From the NCBI GenBank assembly GCA_025618425.1, contig CM046847.1, forward strand, positions 1,162,134-1,226,133: DNA of 64,000 nt, read 5' to 3'. This document shows, in pieces, positions 24,141 to 35,100 of this stretch. The first letter of the stretch is position 1; each line of letters opens with the position of its first letter. This stretch comes from Heliocidaris tuberculata. Its lineage: Eukaryota > Echinodermata > Echinoidea > Camarodonta > Echinometridae. The position numbers and the translations under genes are program-made. The notes beneath the pieces are model-generated. The model made no database searches. It saw only the letters and a list, made by a program, of their open reading frames with translations, and was not told the origin of the DNA.

Positions 24141-25180
24141 CAGTGCGTCCCAGAAAAAACGAAACCCTAAAATAAAGGGTTATTGTGACCACACTATGTG
24201 CTTTATGACAAAAATTATCTACTTTCCATATACTAGAATTATTATGCTTTTAAATGATACCTTGATGGCATACATCCGTACATGCTTTACCGAGCAGCAG
24301 CACTTTGAAAATGACATGTAAAAACTCGGTTGTGCCGGATTTGGGTAAAACAGTGAAAACGTTAGGATCACATGCAAAATGACTAAATTGAAATACCAGC
24401 TTTAAGAAATATGATACGTGAAATTCCATTGTGTGATTGCATAAATTCAATCAGAAATTTATAAAATAAGGGTCAATAACCAATTTCTAGTGGCGGCAGG
24501 GGCATACGCCCCTAAAATTTCCAATATCAATAAATATCACTTAACAGATGAAAAAGTGCCCTTCCTGTGATGGAAAAGGTGCCCCTCCTGAGGTGGGAAA
24601 TTGCCATAATCTTGATATTTCTTTCTGCCTTATGAGACCCTTCTACCTTGTATTTTCATTTGATGACAATGGAAAGTGTCACTTACTTTACTTTCATGAA
24701 AAATATCACCTTTTTGTCTGCTTTGTTTTTAAAAGAAATTTCAGTTCAGAAAAATGAAAAAAAAAAAAAGTCTTTTATTTCGATTGCAGGTACCATTTCA
24801 ATACAAAACAATGCCCTTTTCTACCCCTAACAATGACCATCCTTTATTTTATGATAAGGGCATTATCTTACCCTCATTATTGAAAGAAACAGATGAAAAC
24901 AGTCTTCTCATATTGTTTTAAAAGTCATGTTAAATTTGGGTCATCGCATGTGATCCTAAAGTTTTCATTGTTTTACCCAAATCCGGCACAACTGAGTTTT
25001 TACATGTCATTTTCAAAATGCTGCTGCTCGGTAAAGCATGTACGGATGGATGCCATCAAGGTATCATTTAAAAGCATAATACTCCTAGTTTATGGAAAAT
25101 ATATAGTTATTGTCATCGAACACATAATGTGGTCACATTAACCCTTTGTTTTAGGGTTTCATTTTTTCTGGGACGCACTG
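24141..25180. mobile_element. Tc1/mariner-like element with very long terminal inverted repeats
   Basis: The ends are cagtgcgtcccagaaaaaac and its inverse; both sit in TA (24139-24140 and 25181-25182). The inverted repeats are about 290 bp per arm. For example, 24250-24365 contains gcatacatccgtacatgctt and gttgtgccggatttgggtaa, and their inverses lie at about 24965-25060. Between the arms there is no transposase, only a short A-rich spacer and a fragment with gtggcggcaggggcat. It is non-autonomous. Confidence 0.88.
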
Positions 25181-25182
25181 TA

Positions 25183-25531
25183 TATCTGAAGAAGTGACTG
25201 GTGCAATACAATGTGAGGCTTAGGCAATACACTCTGAAACCCTATACAACTATAAAAAATCAAAGATATGTAGGAAAATCATATGTTCTGGAACAACACT
25301 TAATATTTTTCTTATTTAATATAATTCCTTTCCCTTCTCCCAACTCTTTCCCAACTCCTTATCTTTCTCCCTCCCTCTTTCTCTTCCTTCCTCTCTCCCT
25401 TCTCCCCCTCTCTCTTGCCTATTTCACTCCCCTGCTTCTATTTCCACTTCTATTTCATCCCCAATTGCTATTCATTTACACATGAAAGTGTTTTTATTTT
25501 GCCTCAGATTTTTAAACGCTAGTTAACTATG
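25183..25531. other. CT-rich intergenic stretch
   Basis: Contains a pyrimidine-rich tract (25325-25460). No gene seen. Confidence 0.5.
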
Positions 25532-26598
25532 GCCCGTATTCTCGAAAGGCGCCTAACTTAAGCCTCTGCCTAAGTGTGTAGATTTAGCCCACCGAATTAT
25601 GGAGAGCCAAATGTCACCCTATTTTAATCCTACAAAATCACCATAGTTCTGGGACTAAATTCAAATACAAAAACTGACATGATAAAATTAATTTCTGATG
25701 CTCATTTCATGCCAGAAAATAATTTGGTTTCTTCATTTTGTTACATAAAATGTGGTAATTTATACAAAACTTAGGGGTTGACGAATGGCCTTCCATAAAT
25801 CAGTGGCCTAAGTTAACCCTAAAAGGGCCGGGGGGGGGGGGGGTGGAATCCACCCCCCCTAGACATTTCTCGCGATATGTCCGCAACGCGCAAAGCAGTC
25901 ACCGCGGCGTTTCATGACTTTTTTCTTTCGAATCTCACGCATCTTTTGAGACCATAATTTTATTCGCGATGTCCGGGCATGCGGTTCCGAAGTTACTCAA
26001 CATTTCGTACTTGCACGTCGGACCAAAAATTGCTCAAAAACGTGATTTCATGTATAATTTCAATACAAAATGTGTTTTCAGCCAAAATTTAGAAATCTAT
26101 GAATATTTTTACATTTACTGATTAAAATTAATTTATTTTATGCTGTTTATGATCGTAAAAGTGTCCCCGACAAATTTCATCAAAAAAACAATAAAAAACA
26201 AAGAAATACATAAGAAATTTAAAATACAATAAAATACATAAGAAATCAAATTTGATACCAAATTTTTTTCAAGTATATTTGCTAAGAATACTAGAAAGAG
26301 TGTCTAGACCAAAAATTAGCATTTTTTGAGCTTTATTTAATGATTTAGAGCAAAATTTTGATTTCATGCATAAATTAGCATAATTAATTAATGTGAAATA
26401 ATTTTGGAGCATTTAACTACACAGTTTTGTAGATTATGTTGTGGACGACGTGCGTGCCGATTTTCGGAGCGATCGCGCGGTTGACGGTCGAGGTCTCGGG
26501 GGGGGGGGGGGGGGGTGGATTCCCCCCCCGGCTGTGGCATAGCCAAAATATCCCGGCCCTTTTAGGGTTAAGCTTAAGCCACTTTCGAGAATATGGGC
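25532..26598. mobile_element. TIR element with 5-bp target duplication (GCCCGTATTCTCG family), copy 2
   Basis: The ends gcccgtattctcgaaagg and ctttcgagaatatgggc are inverted and flanked by ctatg (25527-25531 and 26599-26603). The left part matches copies 1 and 3 (for example ttaggccaccgaattatgga-like and caaatgtcacc). A piggyBac-like MITE occupies 25817-26567, so only about 316 bp belongs to this element itself. Confidence 0.82.
25817..26567. mobile_element. piggyBac-like MITE at TTAA
   Basis: The ends CCCTAAAAGGGCCGGG and CCCGGCCCTTTTAGGG are perfect inverses of each other. They are flanked by TTAA on both sides (25813-25816 and 26568-26571). A TTAA target and CCCT-type ends are hallmarks of piggyBac. 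The uninterrupted sister at 60129-60782 carries ttaa at the equivalent place. G and C runs follow the ends. The interior is AT-rich and encodes no transposase. Confidence 0.88.
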
Positions 26599-26603
26599 CT
26601 ATG

Positions 26604-27163
26604 TTATTTGTGAACAAGGCTCCTCATGCGATGTGGCAGTATAATCTAGATCACCCCCCCCCTCCCCCACTCCAACTTAAAGATGGGGGGGGGGGGGGAA
26701 ATGAAGTGATATGGAAGGTATGACGAGATGATCACTCATGACATATACTGAAGGAAGCACATCAATAGCATTACATTACATTATAATAATTCACTTTAAT
26801 GCCATAATCATCTCTCAATATATATATGTATATATTTTTCATATACCGGTAAGTTTGTTGACACAGTTATGAACAAAATGTATCAACTCAAAACACTTTG
26901 CTGTCCTTTTCTTACATAATAATAATTCACATTATATGCGGGCTTGGGAGATGCTAACGGCTTCACAAAACATCCACAAGTATGACGGTAACAGTATACT
27001 CTACTGGGCATAAATACAAAGTACTCGGTTTATTTCATCAGCTCTAGCCCAACTTGCATGAGAAGGTGCTGAAGTATTCATAGAATCTTTTCCAATCAGT
27101 AAACATTTACTGTATCTGGGTTGAGGGTGGAACACATACATTAATGTTTTGCAAAACTACCAG
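26604..27163. other. Intergenic, nothing recognised
   Basis: Contains C and G runs near 26652-26698 and TA-rich DNA. No exon seen. Confidence 0.45.
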
Positions 27164-27486
27164 TGGGGTGTTTCATAAAGCTGTTCGTAAGTTATGCATG
27201 ACTTTACGAACGATTTGAATATTAAGTGCCAGATAGGATGCCCAAAGTTTTTCCTGATCTTTTAACAAAGTGTGACTGTATTACCAATAATCTCAATTAA
27301 ATTATTGCAAAAAACATATACTCTGCATTAAAACATGTTTGTCATAATAAGAATGTTAATCTACATCTGCACGGTTCAATTTTAGTTGATGCAGTTAAAA
27401 ATGATTGAGCATCCCATTTGGCTTGTCATATTTAAGTCATTCGTAAAGTCATGCGTAACTTTAGGAACAGCTTTATGAAACACCCG
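27164..27486. mobile_element. Foldback MITE (GGGTGTTTCATAAAGCTGTTC family)
   Basis: Inverted ends of about 50 bp: gggtgtttcataaagctgtt and inverse, continuing through gcatgactttacgaa and its inverse. The flanks repeat ccag (27160-27163 and 27487-27490). The interior is AT-rich and non-coding. The superfamily is not determined. Confidence 0.7.
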
Positions 27487-27506
27487 CCAGGGTGGACTTC
27501 CCCTCT

Positions 27507-28015
27507 AAAGGTAAAACCTTGATTTTAAAAGAAGCATAAAATCTAAAGAAACAGATCAGTGAAAATTTGAGCAAAATCTGATAAGAAATAAGAAAGGTAT
27601 GAAATTTTAAAGTTGTAATCAATCAGTCACAAATTGGCAACTCCATGACGTATACTGCAAGCTCATCTCCCATTTGCTCTGTACTGAAAAAAAAAAAAAA
27701 TCGTAAATTTCCATTTTCTCTCAAAACAAATATATTTTATCATACATGCACCCTAGATATAAGTATGTCATATATGCTTTTACACAAAACCTGTATGATA
27801 CATATCTATTCCCCCATCAAAAACAAAGAAAATGAAAATTTATCAATTTTCGTGTACGAAGCAAATGGGAGAGGAGCTCGCAAGATTTGTCATAAAGTTG
27901 CCAATTTATGTCTGATTGATTACAACTCTAAAAATTCATTAACTTTCTTATTTCTTATCGGACTTTGCTTAAACTTTCAATGATCTGCTTCTTTTATCAG
28001 GGTGGACTTTCCCTT
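27507..28015. mobile_element. Mariner-type MITE related to 17404-17988
   Basis: The left end aaggtaaaaccttgatttta and right end gggtggactttccctt are degraded inverses. Subterminal blocks (gatcagtgaaaatttgagca and the inverse of gctta-aactttcaatgatc) pair more clearly. TA lies on both sides (27505-27506 and 28016-28017). The open frame inside is fortuitous. Confidence 0.6.
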
Positions 28016-28017
28016 TA

Positions 28018-28597
28018 ACTCTGTATTTCCCATGGATTGAAACGCTGGACTGTCACATTATTGAGAGTATATTATACATGTACACTGTATTGTGCCAAAA
28101 GTTGACTGTGGCAGTCCTGTTTGTTCCATTGGTCGACCAAAGCAGGTAAAGAGTTAAGTGGGCATTATTGACTGGTAGCTTTTATTGAGATGTTTCCACT
28201 AAAACAGTTTTGACTGTACTTTGTTACATATCAACTTTAAAAATCTTACTTAATTATCAATGCTAGTACCTGGACAGGTTATAAAATATTGTGATATTAA
28301 ACCCTCTTCTTCATATCATCACCATAGTACATATGCATGAATACTGTATGTATGTATGTAGTTAGACAGAGAATGGTGTTGAGTATTAATATAAGTCTTC
28401 ATTCATTGTCAGAAGGTTGGATCGCAAGAAGTTCCCTTAGTTCATGTTCACCACTCATAACTGTATAATTCAATATTTCATGTATTTCTGATGCTAGTAG
28501 CATATTTGTTTATGTAGCAGCATACATAGCTTGACAGGGGTTACTAAGATAAAGGATATAACTGATAAAATAGAGACTTCTAGTTGACATTAATTAC
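28018..28597. other. Region downstream of VPS51, nothing recognised
   Basis: AT-rich sequence beyond the likely end of the VPS51 transcript. A TTTATT (AATAAA on the minus strand) near 28191 is one possible distal polyadenylation signal. Confidence 0.4.
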
Positions 28598-29147
28598 TTT
28601 AATCTATTACTGGTAAATCAAATCTACAAAAAATATTTGAAAGTGTTTAGAATTGAGAGTACCTTGCTATCTAATATGAAACAAATATTGACTGATTAAC
28701 GATTTTTTTTGGGGGGGGGAATAACAATACTGTACATGGGTTGAAATCTTAAGAAATTGTAGGCAGAAAAATGAATAAACAGAATACATTACAGGTTACA
28801 AAATAAATACAATGATAGACCTATTCACCATTACAGTATCAAGCTGTTGGCTATAAATAAACTTATAGGCCATCTTGTCCAAGTAATCACCATTAATATA
28901 GTCATTCATAATTAATGACATAAAATTAAAAAAAAAAATCGAAATTATACTTTCATGATAAGAAGTTCTTCCATAATATACGATTGGCAGATATTTCTGA
29001 AAATGGACAACATGACATAAAAATATAACAACTTCTTCCACAATATACAATTGGCAAATGCTTCAGAGTATGGACATTATCTGTTCCCACAAGATGTTGT
29101 CATATATCATACATTTGATACATTCATGATTGCACTTAGAGCTGGTC
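28598..29147 (-). other. VPS51: Probable 3' UTR of VPS51
   Basis: Sequence directly after the VPS51 stop. A candidate ATTAAA polyadenylation signal (plus-strand tttaat) lies at 28598-28603, giving a 3' UTR of about 550 nt. A more distal AATAAA near 28191 is an alternative. A tandem duplication of about 49 nt (28964-29012 and 29031-29079) lies within it. UTR extent is inferred only. Confidence 0.4.
28964..29079 (-). repeat. Tandem duplication in the VPS51 3' UTR
   Basis: Two similar 49-nt blocks, 28964-29012 and 29031-29079, share cttccaYaatataYgattgg-like and ttggcaRatRcttc-like cores at a 67-bp offset. Confidence 0.7.
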
Positions 29148-29177
29148 TCATCCCCGCTCACAGATAACTTCTACAAT
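29148..29177 (-). CDS. VPS51: VPS51 exon 19 (terminal coding exon)
   Basis: Only nine residues plus stop: [12 protein letters not shown]. The terminal ICERG motif is conserved in vertebrate VPS51, which fixes this very small exon. Acceptor ag at 29178-29179 after a pyrimidine-rich tract. Confidence 0.94.
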   Translation of the reverse strand: MVEVICERG

Positions 29178-32100
29178 CTGTAGAGAGAAAGAAATAAAAC
29201 AAAATATTATTTTAATATTTCATATAAAAGAGAGGAATATCAAAGAGAGAAATACATTTATAACAACTATCTTGTAAACATATATGAAAGGTAATTTAGG
29301 TAAAAAGATGCAAAGTGAACAAAAAAAAAAAAATCTGATTTGGACAAAATCCCCCGATGTTTTAAAATGCGAGTATTTCCAATAACTTACACATTATGCA
29401 ATTCCCAACCCCTGGCTCTAACATTACTAAACTTGATTCTCAACCAATTTATAATTCCTGAATCTCACTAGATGATAATCCTAATCTCTTTCATAGAACA
29501 CCAAGCATACAATCTTTCCCGGTTAGATTCTTTTTTGTAGTAATTTATTCCTTAGCAAAGAAATAGATTGATATGATTTAGCATGATTTAATAAATACAA
29601 AAATCACTGTAGCACCTGGCTGAATCGAGAACCTGAGACTATATCTAAGAACGCAAAATTATATTTAAGAATTTAATTTTGACAGAATTCAGGAAATTTT
29701 ACATAGACTAAAGACAAAATTCTCAATCAACATTTTTCCAAACACACAGCTTTGCTAAATTTTGCTAATTATAAATATTATGCTAGAGTAATTCATGTAA
29801 TATGGGCCCTGGGTCTCCAGTGTAAGGATTGTAACTTACACTAGTCTCCATAAGAGTTGCATCTAGACAACGATGAACAGCACTGCCAACAATCTCGTCC
29901 AAAAGAAAGTGTACCAATCTGAAATATAAAGTGATGATTACTCATTACTGCACAATCCTCACAACTTGATTCATTTATCAGAGGCTTTCATATATTCTTA
30001 AGAAGATTTACAAAAAGATCAAAATGGGTATTCACGGGACCTCTACTAACCCACTTCAAAATCTTTCCAGGACATTCACACTAACTGTGCACTATAACCA
30101 TGAACCATCCAGCAATGTTTGTACAGTACAAAGCAGATGCACTAGCAAGTTTTTATTATGTAATCCCAGCTGTAGCCGAGATGATATTTAACCATACAAG
30201 GGTATGAAGGGTATGGAGGGGGGGGGGGGGGGGGGGGGGGGGGTGTCCTGTGTAAATGTCAACCATAAGTTACCTCGCAGTGTCGGAAAATCATCATGCT
30301 CTGTGTGCCCAAAACAGACATTTTCTCAGGACCTCAATCAAGAAGAATATACAAATTTAGAATTTCTTGTCTAATCTTATACCATTATTACTTTTTGAAA
30401 TCCATTTGTAGATGGCAAATAAGGTGTGCAATGGCCTAGGTCAATTCAGAATGGCTATCAATAGCTTACTTCTCATCAGACACAAATCTCCAGAGATAAA
30501 GGTTGAGATAGTGTGTGTCCACTTGGATCTGTTGAAGTCCATATCGTCCAAAGGTCCTCAGCCTCACACACTCTAGGAATGTCTACAAAGAAACAATCAT
30601 AACAATAATAGTTATAATAATAAATCCAAATTTATATAGCATTTAATACAAAATACATCTCTTAACATTTTACAAATTTTACTACTCCTGTCATTGGAAT
30701 CATTCAAGCACAAACTGACCCACATTCTACTTATCCATTCAAACCTGACACAGGAAGTAAAGTCGCATTAAACGAAGGGACAACTTTGACCTTAGTCTAA
30801 CTTCCTTTGTTGAACTTTAATTCAGACAGAGCTTGAACCGTGTTGGGTTTAAAGTTAAGTACAGTATGGACCAATATGTGGACCATCTCCACCCTCTAGG
30901 GAGTATTCCTATCATATGGTCATACCAAGGACATATCAAAAATACAATTACTATAGCTTTCACCACCTTACCAGACCTCTAATTTCTCTACTGGGTATAA
31001 AGTGTTAAAGATTAATTTCAATATGGGAGAGAGTAATGAAGGTTACTTAGAGGCCAACCTTGATGATTCCAGTACCAACCTTAGAGAAATAGTACAGATT
31101 TCATTGGAGGATAGTAATGAAAGTTACCTTCAGACTAATCTTGATGATTCCAGTGACAACAGAGACTTTCGAGAACTCTACACTGCTGAAGATTTCAATC
31201 CTCTCTGAGAAGAGCTTCTGGATATTGCTCATCAGACTTGTATCAAATGTAGTACTATAAAAACACAATCAAACAAAAGTAATTTATGGCACTGGAGGCA
31301 AGATGGGTTGTCAATTTATCTTGATGAATGCCAGCTCCAAGCCCCCATTTTGAGTACAACCTGAGTTACATTAACAACTGTGTTCATCTATTCACGCCCT
31401 AATTGGTAAGTTTATTGTAACTTCTCAAGCTGCTCAGAATTAGATTCCACTGTCTTTATAAAATAGTACCTAAAATAGTCAGAAGGCTACAAGTCCAAAG
31501 ACACTATAAATTTGTTTGTCAAAGCTCAATATACATAAAAATTGACTGCGTATTAGTGGCTATGTTAATTATAATAAATTACACATTCATATTGATTTTC
31601 TTTCCTGCACTGCATCTTCAGCTAGGTCTGAAATAGCAATGTCAATAACACAAATAGTAATTACAGAATTTCTTTCCGAGATAAGTGTTTACGTACATGT
31701 AGTCAAATTGTTTCTTACATTTCTCCTCATCACCTTGCACATATAAAACTGCACTGCAAAGTGGTTGTTCATATTGAAGTTGCGTTCATTTAACCCATTG
31801 TGTATGGGAACCAGGTGGTCCCTGTATCAAACCTATGGGAATTGGAGTATTCAGTAGTCAATGGGTTAATATACTATTAATACATGGTTGGAGTGCGTTA
31901 GTGTGATCTGGCAACACAAAGGTGTTTATCGTGGTGTACTAACACACGAGGCTTGTTAATCGTGGTGTACTAACACACGAGGAGTAGCCGAGCGTGTTAG
32001 ACACAATAAAAACCTGTGTGTTGCCGGATCGCACTAACACACAAACTCACAACCATGTATTAACAGTTTTATAAAACGGGTGTAGAATCTTAGTGTTTTC

Positions 32101-35100
32101 TTACAATCTTAGTGTTAGATCCGGATTAGCTGTGCGTTAGTCCCCTTGCCGTGCGTCAGTACCTTTTTTTTTGCACGGTCACGTGGTGTTATTTCACCAA
32201 TCAGGATGGCTACATTCTTGAACCCATTTTATAATTATAAATAACCCACACATGTGATGCAGAAGTGTTTACCTTGGTGTATAACTCCTCTGGGTACGTT
32301 GTTGCCTGGACACACTGAAGCTCTGGAATGTCCTCTTACTGGAATCACTACTATGTGCTTTACGGGTTCCTTCTTCATACAATGAACCCACATTGCTATC
32401 AATAGCTGTGATATCCTCTACCACACGCTTCATCACAGCTCTCACGTTGCGTGGCTCGATGGTGTTCAGCCAATCCCTCGTGTCTACACTCTTCCTCAAC
32501 ATCTACCCATAGAAAACATGAGAGTTGAAGAAAAAAAAACAACTGTGACATGAATAAAACGTAGATGCATAGACCAAGTTACTTTGTTTCATAAATACAT
32601 AATAAATAACAAATAAATAATAAATAATGACTTTATTGGAGGAGCCTGCACCTTTGAATGTTAACAGAAATATGATGTCATGCAAATGCTGTGAATCATC
32701 ATCCTCATCATCATCATCAAGTAATAACCAAGCTTCTTGCCAGGAAATGGTCTCTCTTGGTCCAAATTGAGAGCAAGATGATCTTGCAGCATCCCACTGG
32801 GGCGATTTGGAAGAATAAGAGCAATTTGCATGATGGAATTGACATCTTTATTGCCCTTGTTGGGCCTATGTAAGGAGAATTTTCCCTTGGTATTTTTTGT
32901 CAATCCCCTATGCTTGGTATCAGCTCAAAAGGTGTTATGCATAGGAGAGAACTCTTCCATCACATATTGAATATTTAGTCCACTGATGAGGCTTTTTGAC
33001 AATTATTTTGTAAACAAGAAAGAGATCAAATTCATGTAAATCAATAATCCATAAAAACAATGACAAACAATAAAAAATAGGATTTTTGTAATTGATTACA
33101 AACCTCATCAAAAATTGTCTGTATTTTCTGAATATTAGCTTTCTATTTTAGCCCTTGGGAGGCAATAAAAAGCCTCCATTGGGCAATGTTCCATTCATTC
33201 TTCTGAAGACGATCAGAGCATACTGATCAAAACATCAAGAACCAATATAAGATCTTAACAGAGCTTGGAGCTTTTAGCGGATCTCACCAGCCCTTTCCAG
33301 GGCTCTCATTCCTTTGAAAGAATACATAGTATAATCCTGCAACTTTCTGTCTTTCATCAAGCATAAGATATCTGACTCCATTTTTAAATCACATAATAAC
33401 AACCATCGGCTTGTATTATTGTCATTAGCCATCACAAAACAAAAAGAAAGATAACAAGCAGCTTACCTGAGATATCTGTAGACCTTGGGCTTGAACATAA
33501 TGATTGAGAAGCAACTGAGCTGCATCTTTAGCTTCTGAGCAGAGAGTAGATGTCTGAGTGAGGCCTCTACTATCCTCGATTAAGAATTGAGCATTGCAAG
33601 TACCAAGCTGTTAAAAAGAGAAGATTGAGTTCTTGTGAAGGTAAAAAATAACTTGTCCTCAAACTTTTTTTTTCCCACAAGGAAGAATACCATAGAAGTA
33701 ATGTCCTATTCAAATGGTTGCTCTTATAAAGCTTTCATATTTCAAATAACACTAATGAAAGTTTACAACTTTGGACCTACTTCTGATGCTGTGTGTTTGT
33801 GTGGTCCCATGTAACCATATCTGTGTCCACTGCTTTTCATTGTTTTATTAAAAATATTTTGTTTTCAAAACTTAGTCAATTGTTATAATTTCGATGATCC
33901 CAAAACCTAACAGCATAACAACCTAACTACATGATATTGTCCAGTTGGTATACTGTCTTGAAATGCCTAAATACTTGTGCCTTGATTTGGTGCACTATAA
34001 ACACAAAGGCACCACATAAAAGACAGATATTATCATTAATATCATTGATATTTACCAGCTGTATGATGTGAGTTGTCTCAAAGTCAACCAGAAGTCTGGA
34101 GAGTATCAGGATGAGGGTATGAGGGGCTGATCCTTTCTCTCCTCCACCCTCACACAGATTCTGAATACAAAAAATAAAAATGCTTGAAATATGAGAATAA
34201 CTTCAATCTACAAGTACATAAAGAGAATTGAGTAGTGGATATATTAAAGTAAGACTTCTAGTTAAATTTACTAACCTTGATGGTGAAATTATATTCAAGA
34301 CATTTCTGTAAGTTTCTATATTGTATATCAATCATTTTTCTGTCATATGAAATAGATTTCTTTGTCTAGTAGACATTCTACTAAAGATATCAAAGTTTTT
34401 ACTATTACTTAAAAAAATGATTGTTTAGTGCATATCAATATGATACAGTATCGCCGATAATATATCAGTATTGGAAAGACTCAATATCGATAAGGGTTAC
34501 ATACACACAGATATGCATTTTGGAACTCTCAATAACAATTGACTGAAACCTCATGGTTACCAGAACAGAAAGTATCCCTAAATACTCACACTACATGTCT
34601 GGAATATGTGTCGCAGGAAATCAACTAGCAGACCCTCTCGTACAGTGACAGTAGGGTATTTGGTAGCAAAGAACAAGGTCTGAGCAAATGTAATATCTTG
34701 ACCTAGGAATGCCTGCAGGTCAAGAGATATTGAATTCAGGTTAGTTACTCCTCATTCAGAACTAAATGACAACAAAGGGAATAGTATGTTGTATAAAACT
34801 ACACAGACATTTGCCAGCTATAGCTATCACAATTCATACTACCAGATTTGAATCTTGACTGAGCTTTTTCAATAAACAAGTGTTAGGGATCATGCAGAGG
34901 GCTTATGATATTGCATACATTCTTAATGCATTAAGGTGTATAAATATTTCATTTATTATTTTATGACATATATCCTTGGACCATGGATCAACTGGTCTGG
35001 GTTCGAATTTTAAATATGTGAAACATATACAACTGAATGGGTTTAAAATGATATAACACAGGAGATGTAGGCATTGCTAGGCAAAGTGCTGATCAGTTAC

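Noticed and set aside
31002..31208. Plus-strand open frame of 68 aa with internal repeats
   Set aside because: It is antisense to VPS51 exon 16 and its duplicated junction; the apparent protein repeat comes from that duplication.
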